Position numbers and translations under genes: made by a program. Below are positions 16,113 through 26,047 of a DNA stretch of 64,000 nt, one piece after another (within the stretch, counting starts at the first letter, position 1; each line of letters begins with the position of its first letter). The DNA is from Chitinophaga sp. 180180018-3 (GTDB taxonomy: Bacteria; Bacteroidota; Bacteroidia; Chitinophagales; Chitinophagaceae). The notes below the pieces were generated by a model. The model searched no databases. It saw only the letters and a list, made by a program, of their open reading frames with translations, and had not been told where the DNA came from. The stretch spans positions 3,534,001-3,598,000 of the forward strand of contig NZ_CP140772.1 of assembly GCF_037893185.1 (NCBI RefSeq). Reading direction: 5' to 3'.

Positions 16113-17857
16113 ATCTTCACTTCCTTCGGCGCCTTTATCTCCGATTGTATTTTTCCGTTAGGAAGACGGGTATGCTTAATTTTCACCACTCCATAAGGCG
16201 TAGGGAAAGTACCTTCTGCAAATTTCAAATCGCCCAGGTGGGGTGTTACCCTGATCACTTTACAACCGGGTGCTACTACCGACACTCCCAGTACATGCTC
16301 AGTAAGCCAGGGCGTGGGGCCTGAAGCCCAGCCATGGCAGAGGCTATGACGATATCCTTTGTAGCAGTATGCACCATAATCGGCATGAATATCTTTCTGG
16401 CCGGGCTGAACCAGCGCATCTATCCTGGAAGCACCTGAGAGCCAGTCCATATTGAAGTCTTCCCAGAATGTAGTGGCTCCCAAGCCAAGCATCGCTCCCC
16501 AATAAGTGCGAATATCGTTTAGCCCTCCCTGATAGTCGCCCGCTTTGGCTTTAGCCTGCAACATATAATAACCATAGAAGGTAGAATAGTCTTTTACGCC
16601 TCCTACTGAAATCACTTCCTCATTGATCTTCTTTGCCGGCACCAGTTCCGACAATGCCAGCAATGCTGCCGCTTGTTTAGAGCCTCCCGCATCGGGTACA
16701 TTTTTCTTCAACCGCGCAATGGCTTCTTCACATTTCTTCGCGGTATTTTCATCTTTTAATATCCTGCACAATTCTGCGCCGGCATTCAGTGTCATCACCA
16801 TCATTGCCTGCAACCCTGCGTGGATAGCGGGCTTATTTTCGCTGGATGGCCAATCCAGGAAACGGGTGCCATCATTCAGTGCTTCGCTGTTATCAGCATC
16901 TATTTTTTCCACGAAATGCTCCAGCAGACCACGAAGATAGGTTCCCTGCTGCTGCAGATATCCGAGGTTACCGGTATGCATGTACCAGTCGCGCTGTATC
17001 AACACCCACCACATAGAATACGATACCATGCCATTCATATATTGCGGCAATGGCGTGATATCCTTCGACAAATCCAGGCTTTTGGGCACTACTTCATTAT
17101 AGCCGAAAACAGCGCTGATAGTAGACGTTTCCGGATGCATGTCGCCAATCCATACGAGACGATCGCGCTTGATTCCATCCCAGAGATAATCCTGCATGTT
17201 GAGCTGTACGGTATAAGCGCCGGTCAGCCAGATTTTATTCAGGAGCTCATCGCTGCAATGAAAAGAGCCGAGGTATGGCATATCTCTGTAAACGAAGATG
17301 GCGCGCACTTCTTTAAGTTGCAGTTCTTTATCGTCGTCTAACAGATCTACCCTTACAAAGCGAAAACCGGTATTTCCTACCTCGAGCTTTCCCAGCCAGG
17401 GCACCTCTACGATCATATCTCTGATGGCATGGTCGTTGGTGGCGTTTTTTGAAGGCTCTATGTCACTCATTGCTTCACTTACGGATTCACCGAAGCGAAT
17501 CCTTAGTTTCACCGGTTTGCCGCTTTTATACATGCCGGTTACAAGTTGCAGTCCACCGTGCAGCTCTTTACCGAAGTCGAACAGGATGGCGGGATGTTCT
17601 GATGCCGTACTTTTCAATACACACATATTCTGATTAGCCAGATCGGCCTGTCCGTTTCCTGGTAACAGGAAACGAACTGCGTTATTGATATTGCCTGTTT
17701 GCCATATTATTTTTTCGGGAGACAGGTAACGCCGCACTGTTGGCGTTGACTGGACCGAAGCCATGCGACTGCTGTCGAACACAGGTGGCAGCTGCGCAAA
17801 AGCGGATGTACCTGCGAGTAATAATGCACCTAAACAGAATAGCTTCATATGAATCAT
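16094..17857 (-). CDS. secreted GH78-like alpha-L-rhamnosidase (six-hairpin glycosidase)
   Basis: 587 residues, signal peptide near the second ATG (MKLFCLGALLLAGTSAFAQ, start 17848 is also possible). A jelly-roll part (about 60-190) precedes an (alpha/alpha)6 barrel with DYLWDGIKRDRLVWIGDMHPE, comparable to the acidic catalytic segment of GH78, and a C-terminal beta domain (VAPGCKVIRVTPHLGDLKFAEG). It would cleave terminal alpha-L-rhamnose in the periplasm. It is shorter than many GH78 proteins. Its ATG follows the GH106 stop with no gap (TAA ATG), so it is the last gene of the rhamnose operon. The last residues IIKNIE and the stop are encoded by the hairpin element. Confidence 0.8.
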   Translation of the reverse strand: MIHMKLFCLGALLLAGTSAFAQLPPVFDSSRMASVQSTPTVRRYLSPEKIIWQTGNINNAVRFLLPGNGQADLANQNMCVLKSTASEHPAILFDFGKELHGGLQLVTGMYKSGKPVKLRIRFGESVSEAMSDIEPSKNATNDHAIRDMIVEVPWLGKLEVGNTGFRFVRVDLLDDDKELQLKEVRAIFVYRDMPYLGSFHCSDELLNKIWLTGAYTVQLNMQDYLWDGIKRDRLVWIGDMHPETSTISAVFGYNEVVPKSLDLSKDITPLPQYMNGMVSYSMWWVLIQRDWYMHTGNLGYLQQQGTYLRGLLEHFVEKIDADNSEALNDGTRFLDWPSSENKPAIHAGLQAMMVMTLNAGAELCRILKDENTAKKCEEAIARLKKNVPDAGGSKQAAALLALSELVPAKKINEEVISVGGVKDYSTFYGYYMLQAKAKAGDYQGGLNDIRTYWGAMLGLGATTFWEDFNMDWLSGASRIDALVQPGQKDIHADYGAYCYKGYRHSLCHGWASGPTPWLTEHVLGVSVVAPGCKVIRVTPHLGDLKFAEGTFPTPYGVVKIKHTRLPNGKIQSEIKAPKEVKIIKNIE

Positions 17858-20800
17858 TTAATACTTAATGCTAATAATTTGTACAGGGCCCAGTAATCCG
17901 GCGGGCTGATATTCACTTTTCGGCGTATATGGGTTCACGTTACTCCACACCTTACGCTCACCGGCAGGTAGTTTGCTGTCGCCGATCATGCGGTTTACCC
18001 AGGTGTTCACCACCTCTACTTTTAGTATGTTCTTTCCTTTCTTCAACGCGTCTTTTACATTCACTCTCCAGGGAGCAGTCCACACAGTGCCCAGGTCTTT
18101 ACCATTCAGATTTACGCTGGCAATGGCACTTACGTTGCCCAGATCCAGGTATGATGTTTCGTCGCCGCCCGGCAGTGCTGTCATTTCAAAGGATGTGGTA
18201 TATACGGCGGTGCCTGAATAATCGCGGATCTGTTCGTTGCTATGGTGGCTCCAGTCGGTGAGCTGTTCAAACACTACCGGTTGTGCGGGGCCACGCTGGG
18301 CTGCGTCGAACTGAACGTTCCAGGGAGCGCTGAGCTGTTGTTTGATAGCTGGTTGCGGGAAATTTTTCTTTGTTCCTGCTACACCGGTGATTGTTTTTCC
18401 GAATACCACAAAGCCACTCTGATAAGGAGCTAACGTTAACGGCACTACGGTTTTATTGTCCTGCATATTGAATTCTGGTAATTCGCGCGTATCCCCGGTT
18501 ACCGCATCCCACCATTCAGGCTGCCGTCCGGCTACCCGGAAGGCCGGTGAAAGGGAAACAGTTTCAGCGGATTGATTAGTGATGAAGTACAATTCACCGG
18601 TTGGGGTGCTGCGATGCGTATACAGTATATGCTCCGGCAGCTGCGCTACATCAGGCTGCAGTTCAATCTGATCGAGGGCCTGTTGCATGGCCATACCACT
18701 AAGCACCATACCTGCGCCGTATTTATGCGTTTGTTCGTTTCCGTTACCCCAGAGCTGGGCGGCCAGCTGCTGCACTTTTGTATCTGCCTGCGGATAATGC
18801 TGTAAGCTGGGAGAGCGTTTGGGCGCGGGTCCGAGTATGATAGCGCCCTGGTGTACCAGCGATGAAATTTTTTCCAGCAGCTCCGGACGTATGGTTTGCA
18901 GCTGCGGCAGCACCATCATACGATAGCTCATACCATCCGGCAGTACGAGGCGGCCGTTTGCCACCTGTAACCTTTCCAGGATCACTTCTGCATTGATATA
19001 ATCGTAAGAATAACCTTTCGGTAACTCCGGATCTCTTACACCCGTCATTTTCGGCGCATCCTCACCTATAAAGTAAGCAACGTCATTCACCGGTTTCCCT
19101 TGCTGCAGCAGGAAGTTACAGCGTCTGATATAGTCTACAAATGATTTGCCTTTATAAAACCAGGTATTCTTCCGGTTGAACTCTGTTCCAAATCCGGCAT
19201 TCACACCAGGGTTCCTGTCGTCGTAGGGCTGCTCTATGAATACATGTAACAAGGTATGATTGATCCCTTCTGTGAACGACCAGTCGCCCCTACGCTTGAG
19301 CAGCGCCGGATATCTCACATAAGCCAGGCCCCCGGCGGTAAATGATTCTGCCGCCACGCGGGTTTTGCCATAAATATGTGCGGCAGAAGAAGCCGCTCTG
19401 CATTCGATATTTCCCAGTGTTCCCTCATTCCAGAACTCGCCGGCTATTTCATCTGACTGACCGCCATACTTCAGGAACTCAGACGGGAAGCCCCAGTGGC
19501 CATAGTTTTCCAGCCATAGCCGGAGGCCGTCTTTATGACTGGCTTTGCGCAGACCGGCTACATACTTATATGCCACGCGATCTGCAATGAGGCGGCGGAG
19601 ATCCCATAGGAAGCGGTCCGACTGATCAGGTGAACCTACTACCCTGCCGGTAAGTACCGGCAGCCAGGGCAAAGGGTCGTAACCATACTGACGCTGGAAA
19701 TCGGTGGCCATATCGTCGGTCCAGTTTTGCGATCCTGTTTCGTAGCTATCAGCCACCACCCATTTAAGCGCAGTACGTTCTGCTTCGGGAATGCTTTTCC
19801 GGATGCGGCCTACAAAGGAATCGTAGTGGTATTGCGACCAGGCATCATTCAGTTTATCTATTTCCAGCCCCATACCTTCCGGAGAAGCCGGGGCATTGGT
19901 TACGCCGGTAGGCAGCATGCCGAAACATACCACTATCCATTTACCGGAGGGTACGTTCCAGGTTAGTTTGCCGTCGGCGGAAACATTTTTTGTGAGGTTG
20001 ACAGCTTTGGCAGGATCTATTATCATCCCGGAGCCCTTTACCTCCACCTGTTGCGGCCATTGATACTCATTCCACAAAGGTAGTGGTGTCTGGAACATCT
20101 TGGCCAGCTGTTTTTCTTCAAATCGCTCCATGCGCGGAGCTGTCAGCAACCGGATCTCTGCCAGTGCAGGCTGCCCTTCGCTGATCAGTATGCGGAAAGC
20201 TTTTCCGGTTGCGGCGTTAAAGGAAACCGCTACCGGCGCAAAAGGTTTGAAACCCACATTGGGCTGAGGATTACTGCGATCCACTTCAAAGGTTTTCACC
20301 GGTTGCCAGTTATCGCCCTGCTTTACCTGTAGTTCGAACCGGGCTTTGAAAGGCCTGGCAGCCGGGTAAATGATCAGGCTTCTGGCGGTGAAGTTTTCTT
20401 TTACGGTGAAGTTGATATCGACGGCTGCCTGTTTATCGGCTGGTGCAGACAGGGTTGCTTCCTTCTCCGTATTTCCGTCCACCAGTGCGTGGATATCGGT
20501 AAATGCTGCGCCGGAAGTTATCTCCGGTTGATGTTTACCTATATCATCTCCATCAGCAACAGGCTCCGGGAAGGCAATTACCGCCACACGCTGGAAATCC
20601 GCTGGTGGCGCAGGTAACGCCTGATTATATTTTACGGGGCCTTTCACCACAAATTCCTGCCCGGCGAGATAGCGCATAGATTGTGACGGTTTAATCCATG
20701 GGCCGCCACTCTGGCTCCAGCCGGGGCTGTTGAATAAACCTATGTCAACTCCCTTTTCCGAGGCCTTGCTGATGGCTGCACGGGTAACGCGCCACCATTC

Positions 20801-21085
20801 GTCGGAAAATAGTTTCACGTTTCCATAAGGCACTTCTTCTTTCGGGTACCCGATATTCCCTATGAAAGCGCGGCCAATGCCAATTTCAGCCATCGCTTCA
20901 ATATCTTTCTTCACTCCTTCCTGCGATATATTATCGCTCATCCAATACCAGTAAACACTTGGCTTTACGCTATCGGGCGGTATAACGAAACCGTTTCTGA
21001 ATGGCTGTTCCTGGGCGCGGGCTATCATAGCCGCTGCCAGCAGGCATGTTACGCCAACGACTTTCTTTGTGATCAGATAACTCAT
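17858..21085 (-). CDS. secreted GH106 alpha-L-rhamnosidase
   Basis: 1075 residues with signal peptide MSYLITKKVVGVTCLLAAAMIARAQ. The opening PSVYWYWMSDNISQEGVKKDIEAM and FNSPGWSQSGGPWIKPSQSM are hallmarks of GH106 (PF17132), followed by the barrel with VVADSYETGSQNWT and GEFWNEGTLGNIECRAASSAAH, and C-terminal beta-sandwich domains (YLDLGNVSAIASVNLNGKDLG). GH106 enzymes invert and remove alpha-L-rhamnose from plant glycans such as rhamnogalacturonans. It is in the rhamnose operon; a 76-base spacer divides it from the kinase gene, with widely spaced GCGGCAA/TTGCCGC arms inside that may be a processing or attenuation structure. Confidence 0.92.
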   Translation of the reverse strand: MSYLITKKVVGVTCLLAAAMIARAQEQPFRNGFVIPPDSVKPSVYWYWMSDNISQEGVKKDIEAMAEIGIGRAFIGNIGYPKEEVPYGNVKLFSDEWWRVTRAAISKASEKGVDIGLFNSPGWSQSGGPWIKPSQSMRYLAGQEFVVKGPVKYNQALPAPPADFQRVAVIAFPEPVADGDDIGKHQPEITSGAAFTDIHALVDGNTEKEATLSAPADKQAAVDINFTVKENFTARSLIIYPAARPFKARFELQVKQGDNWQPVKTFEVDRSNPQPNVGFKPFAPVAVSFNAATGKAFRILISEGQPALAEIRLLTAPRMERFEEKQLAKMFQTPLPLWNEYQWPQQVEVKGSGMIIDPAKAVNLTKNVSADGKLTWNVPSGKWIVVCFGMLPTGVTNAPASPEGMGLEIDKLNDAWSQYHYDSFVGRIRKSIPEAERTALKWVVADSYETGSQNWTDDMATDFQRQYGYDPLPWLPVLTGRVVGSPDQSDRFLWDLRRLIADRVAYKYVAGLRKASHKDGLRLWLENYGHWGFPSEFLKYGGQSDEIAGEFWNEGTLGNIECRAASSAAHIYGKTRVAAESFTAGGLAYVRYPALLKRRGDWSFTEGINHTLLHVFIEQPYDDRNPGVNAGFGTEFNRKNTWFYKGKSFVDYIRRCNFLLQQGKPVNDVAYFIGEDAPKMTGVRDPELPKGYSYDYINAEVILERLQVANGRLVLPDGMSYRMMVLPQLQTIRPELLEKISSLVHQGAIILGPAPKRSPSLQHYPQADTKVQQLAAQLWGNGNEQTHKYGAGMVLSGMAMQQALDQIELQPDVAQLPEHILYTHRSTPTGELYFITNQSAETVSLSPAFRVAGRQPEWWDAVTGDTRELPEFNMQDNKTVVPLTLAPYQSGFVVFGKTITGVAGTKKNFPQPAIKQQLSAPWNVQFDAAQRGPAQPVVFEQLTDWSHHSNEQIRDYSGTAVYTTSFEMTALPGGDETSYLDLGNVSAIASVNLNGKDLGTVWTAPWRVNVKDALKKGKNILKVEVVNTWVNRMIGDSKLPAGERKVWSNVNPYTPKSEYQPAGLLGPVQIISIKY

Positions 21086-21161
21086 GTGGAATGTATTGTA
21101 TATTCAGCGGCAAGGGCGCGTGAAAAATTCGTTGGTACGTATCAGTTATACAGGTTGCCGC

Positions 21162-22556
21162 TTACAGCGTAGCGCTGTGAGTGGCAGCATAATATTTCAG
21201 TGCTATAAGATCATTGGGCATGGGCTTGCTGTTCCATACGTGATGTACTGCCAGCGCCGCTCCCATGGCGGTTGCCTGCGCCATGGAGGCAGCAAATATT
21301 TCTATATCCGGGAACATAGCGGCCAGCAGATTCATATAGATGGCATTTTTGCTGAATCCACCGTCAACGAATATACGTTTAACCGCAGCTCCTTTCAATA
21401 CCCGGCTGGTAGCAATATATTGCTGCGTGGCAATATCCAGCATCAGCTGGTGATAGGCTTCGGTATCGTTGGCGAAAGAGGCCAGATCCCGCTGTCCGAA
21501 CGGCGAGCTTTGCAGCTGCTTCTCCTGCTGTTGCCATGCAACCTCCTTTTTATTCCGCTCCTGGAGCTGTCTGATCAGCGCTTCATCATATTCAATGTTA
21601 CGGTATTTACCGGTGTGCTGATGAAAATGATCGGCTATTCTTTTTACCTGCTGTTCATGTTCGTAGCCGGCAAATAAGCGGGAAGCTTTTACCGGTTTAC
21701 CATGAAACGACAAATAGCAAAGGCAGTCGGCTTCCAGCTCTTCATTCGACAGCGGCGTGTCATTGAATGGATTCAGGCTGATGCACCAGGTACCGGTGGA
21801 GATCAATACAAATGGTTCGTGGAAATTAACCAGGTATGGAATCAGCGCGGCGGAGCTGTCGTGCAGCCCGGTGCCAACAGAGTAGTTATTCCCGGGGAAT
21901 GCCGCTGGTACTACTTCCGCTGCAGAAGAAAGAGGCGCCAGCTTTTCCAGCACCCCTTCCCTTATTACCCACGTATGATAACTGTTTTTTTGAAAGTCCC
22001 ATAAATTAGTATGACAGCCAATGCTCGTGATGTCCGAGCATGCCACGCCCGACAGCAGGTAGCTCATATACTGCGGCAGATGTAGTGAATACCTGATCTG
22101 TTCAAATATATCCGGGCGTTCATACTTCAGCCGATAGAGCTGCATACCGGAGTTAAGGCTACCCAGTACAGGTGATGCTGTTTGTACGGAGAAAGCTGTT
22201 TTCCCTCCGTAGGTATTATAGAATTGCTCGCTGAGCGTTTCCGGATATTCCTTGAGATAATTGTAAAGCGGTGTCAGTGGCCGTCCATCTTCATCAATAT
22301 GTACCAGGCTGGCGCCATAGGCGGAGAAGTTGATTGCTTTTACAGCAACATCTTTCCGTCTGAATACTTCTCTTAATGAGTCGAACACCGATAGCCGGAG
22401 GCTTTCCAGGTTCTCACAGGTATCTCCATCTTCATCTATTGTTTCTGTGAAGCGGGCAGTTCGTTCAAAAATAATCCGGTACTGTTCATCAAACAGGAAC
22501 AGTTTCTTGTTGGTTTTACCAACATCAAAAACAGCTATAACGGGAATTTCACTCAT
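21162..22556 (-). CDS. FGGY-family L-rhamnulokinase
   Basis: 464 residues. N-terminal actin-like fold VIAVFDVGKTNKKLFLFDEQ (phosphate-1 loop), a second domain with IDGGFSKNA-type sequence FVDGGFSKNAIYMNLLAAMF and the ATP-region ISTGTWCISLNPF. It phosphorylates L-rhamnulose at O1, the second step after the isomerase encoded just upstream. This is the Bacteroidota type, divergent from E. coli RhaB, which is why no symbol is given. It is 13 bases downstream of the isomerase stop. Context makes the substrate quite certain. Confidence 0.88.
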   Translation of the reverse strand: MSEIPVIAVFDVGKTNKKLFLFDEQYRIIFERTARFTETIDEDGDTCENLESLRLSVFDSLREVFRRKDVAVKAINFSAYGASLVHIDEDGRPLTPLYNYLKEYPETLSEQFYNTYGGKTAFSVQTASPVLGSLNSGMQLYRLKYERPDIFEQIRYSLHLPQYMSYLLSGVACSDITSIGCHTNLWDFQKNSYHTWVIREGVLEKLAPLSSAAEVVPAAFPGNNYSVGTGLHDSSAALIPYLVNFHEPFVLISTGTWCISLNPFNDTPLSNEELEADCLCYLSFHGKPVKASRLFAGYEHEQQVKRIADHFHQHTGKYRNIEYDEALIRQLQERNKKEVAWQQQEKQLQSSPFGQRDLASFANDTEAYHQLMLDIATQQYIATSRVLKGAAVKRIFVDGGFSKNAIYMNLLAAMFPDIEIFAASMAQATAMGAALAVHHVWNSKPMPNDLIALKYYAATHSATL

Positions 22557-22569
22557 GATGTTCTTTTAA

Positions 22570-23844
22570 TTACAAACCGGTAGCGAAGGTTTTCATACCT
22601 CGTTCCCGGATAAGGTGCTCCCGTACTTTTTCGGAGCGGTAAACAGCCAGTGGGTTCAATGCACCACCTGCCTGTATTCTTGCAGCGGCTACAAGTGGCC
22701 GTACATCGGTGCGGAATGCCTGTTGCAGCACTTCCTGTGCAGTCACAACATCGTTCTGCTGCTGTGCGGCGTATAGTTTTTTACGATCTACCAGCAGGGC
22801 CTGCGCATATGCGATCATGATAGCTTCAACAGATTGTAGCAGGTCTTCCAGCGGATCTTTCACATTATGCGACGCATCGATCATCCAGCCGAGGCCGGTA
22901 GCGTGGTTTAAGCCCCGTGCATCCATGCCATCTATCAGTTCGTTGAAGATGAGGAACAATTGATAGGGCTTGACGCTGCCTACCGTCAGATCGTCGTCAC
23001 CGTACTTGGAATCATTGAAATGGAAACCTCCCAGCTTACCTTCCATCAGCAGCAATGCAACGATCTGTTCGATGTTGGCATTGGGCAGGTGATGTCCCAG
23101 ATCTACCAGGGTATAGGCTTTGGGCCCAAGTTTGGAGGTAAAGAGGAGTGATTGTCCCCAATCGCCTACGGTAGTAGAATAAAAGTTAGGTTCTGCTGCT
23201 TTGTATTCCACGAACATTTTCCAGTGTTCGGGTAAGGCCGCATATATTTCTTCCAGGCTTTCCAGCGTATGCTGGAAGGCCTGGCGGAAATTGAGCTGGC
23301 CCGGGAAACAGGAGCCATCTGCCAGCCATACGGTCAGGGCATCAGAGCCGAGTGCAATACCATGACGGATGACTTCTATATTATGTTCGATCGCCTGCTG
23401 CCGTATCTCTTTTTTCACATGCTGCAGCGAGCCGAACTTATAGCTGAGTGGTTGTCCGGGTTGATCCTGGAATGTATTGGAGTTCATCGCATCGAAGCGG
23501 AGTCCGTGTTGGGCGGCTACTGCTTTGATATGAGCGGGGCTCGACGGAATATCCCAGGGGATATGCAGTGAGATGGCGCCGCTCGACTGGTTCAGTTGAT
23601 GCAGCAGGCCTATGTCCTCGATTTTTTCTTCGAGGCTGCGGGGCTCACCACCGCCGGGAAAACGGCCGAAGCGGGTACCGCCGGTTCCCAGTGCCCAGCT
23701 GGGAATGCCCACCTGGAATGCGATCAGCTTTTCCAGTATTTCGGGTACATGCTTTATTTCTCCGGAAAGGAATTCAAAAGCATGTTGGTGTGCGGCCAGC
23801 CCGGCGTTATTATGTTCATCTATTTTATACTTCTCTATACGCAT
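22570..23844 (-). CDS. rhaI: L-rhamnose isomerase (Pseudomonas RhaI type)
   Basis: 424-residue TIM-barrel isomerase converting L-rhamnose to L-rhamnulose. Typical sequence of the RhaI/YulE type: PSWALGTGGTRFGRFPGGGEP, the metal and substrate residues in MFVEYKAAEPNFYSTTVGDWG, LVDLGHHLPNANIEQ and GGFHFNDSKYGDDDLTVG. Two metal ions (often Mn2+) are bound by the Glu/Asp/His of these strands. It lies between the kinase and the aldolase/dehydrogenase with short gaps, so it belongs to the same transcript. Confidence 0.95.
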   Translation of the reverse strand: MRIEKYKIDEHNNAGLAAHQHAFEFLSGEIKHVPEILEKLIAFQVGIPSWALGTGGTRFGRFPGGGEPRSLEEKIEDIGLLHQLNQSSGAISLHIPWDIPSSPAHIKAVAAQHGLRFDAMNSNTFQDQPGQPLSYKFGSLQHVKKEIRQQAIEHNIEVIRHGIALGSDALTVWLADGSCFPGQLNFRQAFQHTLESLEEIYAALPEHWKMFVEYKAAEPNFYSTTVGDWGQSLLFTSKLGPKAYTLVDLGHHLPNANIEQIVALLLMEGKLGGFHFNDSKYGDDDLTVGSVKPYQLFLIFNELIDGMDARGLNHATGLGWMIDASHNVKDPLEDLLQSVEAIMIAYAQALLVDRKKLYAAQQQNDVVTAQEVLQQAFRTDVRPLVAAARIQAGGALNPLAVYRSEKVREHLIRERGMKTFATGL

Positions 23845-23878
23845 AGTGGTTGTTTTAGCAAGACATAAAATACGGTAT

Positions 23879-26005
23879 TTATCTCACAAAAGCCATTGCC
23901 ACACCTCCATCTACATTCAGCACATTTCCGGTAGCCTTGTTCAGGAGCCCGCCTACAAAGGCGTAACAGGCATTGGCGATATCTTCCGGAACAATCACCT
24001 CATTCAGCAAGGTGCGTTTGGCGTAGAAGGCAGGCAGTTCTTCCACGGTTACGCCATATGCTTTGGCGCGGCCTTCAGCCCAGGCTCCGGCCCAGATCTT
24101 ACTGTCGGAGATCACTGCATCCGGGTTTACAACGTTAACGCGTATACGATCTTTTCCCAGCTCGGCGGCATTGAGTCTGCTCAGATGCAACTGAGCTGCT
24201 TTAGCTGAGCCATAGGCGGCGTTATTAGGCCCGGATACCAATGCGTTCTTGCTGACGATATTCAGTATATCACCGCCTGAATCCTGTTTGCGCATGATAT
24301 CCACACCAATCTGCGTTACCAGGAACTGTCCTTTCACGAGTACATCGTATAACAGGTCCCAGTCTTTTTCCGTATGATCTTCCAGGGGTTTGGAGATAGA
24401 AAGGCCGGCGCAGTTTACTACAATATCTACTCCTCCGAAGGCCAGTATGGCGGCCTCGTAGGTTTTGCGGATAGAAGCGGCGTCTGTTACATCCAGCACC
24501 TCAGCAGCGAATCCGTCTTTGCCGAATGATTTACCGAATTCTTCCTTCGCAGATGCCAGTCGTTGTGCATCGTTATCATTAATCATTACCACAGCGCCTT
24601 CTTCTGCAAATTTCCTGGCGATAGCTTTGCCAATACCGCCGGCACTACCGGTTACCAGCGCCACACGACCGGTGAGGGCCTTAGGCTTAGGCATACGCTG
24701 GAGTTTTGCTTCTTCCAGTAACCAGTATTCAATATTGAACGCCTCCTGCCGGGGCAGTGCAGTGTATTCCGACACAGCTTCCGCACCGCGCATTACGTTG
24801 ATCGCGTTGATATAAAATTCAGCGGCCACACGTGCAGTTTGTTTATCTTTTGCAAAGGTGAACATACCTACTCCCGGGTAAAGGATCACCACAGGGTTAG
24901 GATCACGCATAGCCGGACTATTCGGATGTTTGCAGCTGTTGTAGTATTCTTCATACATCGCACGGTAGCTGGTAAACAGTGGCGCCAGGGATGCTTTAAC
25001 AGCGGCGGTATCTTTCAGGTCCGCATCCGGTGCCAGGTTCAGCACCAGCGGACTGATCTTGGTACGCAGGAAGTGATCAGGACAGCTGGTACCCAATGGC
25101 GCCAGGCGATCGAGGTCATTGGAGTTGATGAAATCTAATACACGCTGATCATCGGTGAAATGTCCTATCATTCTCTGGCGGGAGGAGCAGCAACCACGTA
25201 AAACAGGCGCCAGTGCAGCAGCCTGTTTAAGGCGTTGATCAGCGGGCAGTGCATTGAGTTTAACGCCGCCAAAAACCGGTTTACTTTTACCTGTATGCTC
25301 TTCAAGGTAAGCAGCACAACGTTCAATCACTTCCAGGGTATTGATATAGCTTTCATATGCAGTATCGCCCCAGGTGAAAAGGCCGTGCGAACCCAGCATA
25401 ATACCGCGGATACCGGGGTTCTCGTCCAGGCATTGTTTCAATTGTAATCCCAGATCAAAACCGGGCTTTTGCCAGGGTACCCATCCTATTGTGCCGTTGA
25501 ACAGTTCCTGTGTGATCTTCTTCCCATCTTTCGCAGCAGCGATGGCAATGGCTGCATCCGGATGCAGGTGATCGATATGTTTAAAAGGCAGAAAACCATG
25601 CAGGGGCGTATCAATGGACGGCGCTTTGGAACTGAGGTCATAAATACAGTGATTAAACAGCTCCACCATCTCATCTTCATGCTCAATTCCTCTGTATATA
25701 TTCTTCAGGCTACGCAGCCGGTCCACATAAAGAGCGGCCAGTCCGCTTTTTTTGAGTGTGCCCAGATCGCCACCTGATCCTTTTACCCACATCACTTCCA
25801 CCGGTTCGCCTGTCAACGGATCTTTTGCCATGGCCTTGCAGGATGTATTACCTCCACCGTAGTTAGTAAGACGGAGATCAGCGCCCAACAAATTGGAACG
25901 ATATATGAGCAGGGCTACTTCATCACCAGCCATACCGGCTGCCGTTGCTTCATCCCATAAATAACTGACATGCCTGAATTGTGCAGTAGTTCCATCTAAA
26001 GACAT
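23879..26005 (-). CDS. bifunctional rhamnulose-1-phosphate aldolase / lactaldehyde dehydrogenase
   Basis: 708 residues, two fused enzymes. The N-terminal class II aldolase part (about 1-420) has the zinc ligands in FKHIDHLHPDA and MLGSHGLFTWGD and splits L-rhamnulose-1-phosphate into DHAP and L-lactaldehyde. The C-terminal short-chain dehydrogenase (about 445-708) has ALVTGSAGGIGKAIARKF, an NxxG-type IVVNCAGLS, Ser and the YGSAK catalytic pair, and oxidises lactaldehyde. This fused form (TIGR02632) is typical of Bacillus, Bacteroidota and rhizobia. It keeps the reactive aldehyde within one protein. Both domains look intact. Confidence 0.95.
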   Translation of the reverse strand: MSLDGTTAQFRHVSYLWDEATAAGMAGDEVALLIYRSNLLGADLRLTNYGGGNTSCKAMAKDPLTGEPVEVMWVKGSGGDLGTLKKSGLAALYVDRLRSLKNIYRGIEHEDEMVELFNHCIYDLSSKAPSIDTPLHGFLPFKHIDHLHPDAAIAIAAAKDGKKITQELFNGTIGWVPWQKPGFDLGLQLKQCLDENPGIRGIMLGSHGLFTWGDTAYESYINTLEVIERCAAYLEEHTGKSKPVFGGVKLNALPADQRLKQAAALAPVLRGCCSSRQRMIGHFTDDQRVLDFINSNDLDRLAPLGTSCPDHFLRTKISPLVLNLAPDADLKDTAAVKASLAPLFTSYRAMYEEYYNSCKHPNSPAMRDPNPVVILYPGVGMFTFAKDKQTARVAAEFYINAINVMRGAEAVSEYTALPRQEAFNIEYWLLEEAKLQRMPKPKALTGRVALVTGSAGGIGKAIARKFAEEGAVVMINDNDAQRLASAKEEFGKSFGKDGFAAEVLDVTDAASIRKTYEAAILAFGGVDIVVNCAGLSISKPLEDHTEKDWDLLYDVLVKGQFLVTQIGVDIMRKQDSGGDILNIVSKNALVSGPNNAAYGSAKAAQLHLSRLNAAELGKDRIRVNVVNPDAVISDSKIWAGAWAEGRAKAYGVTVEELPAFYAKRTLLNEVIVPEDIANACYAFVGGLLNKATGNVLNVDGGVAMAFVR

Positions 26006-26047
26006 ACTCTATAATTTTAACGTTTTAAATTGCGATAATGCAGTGGG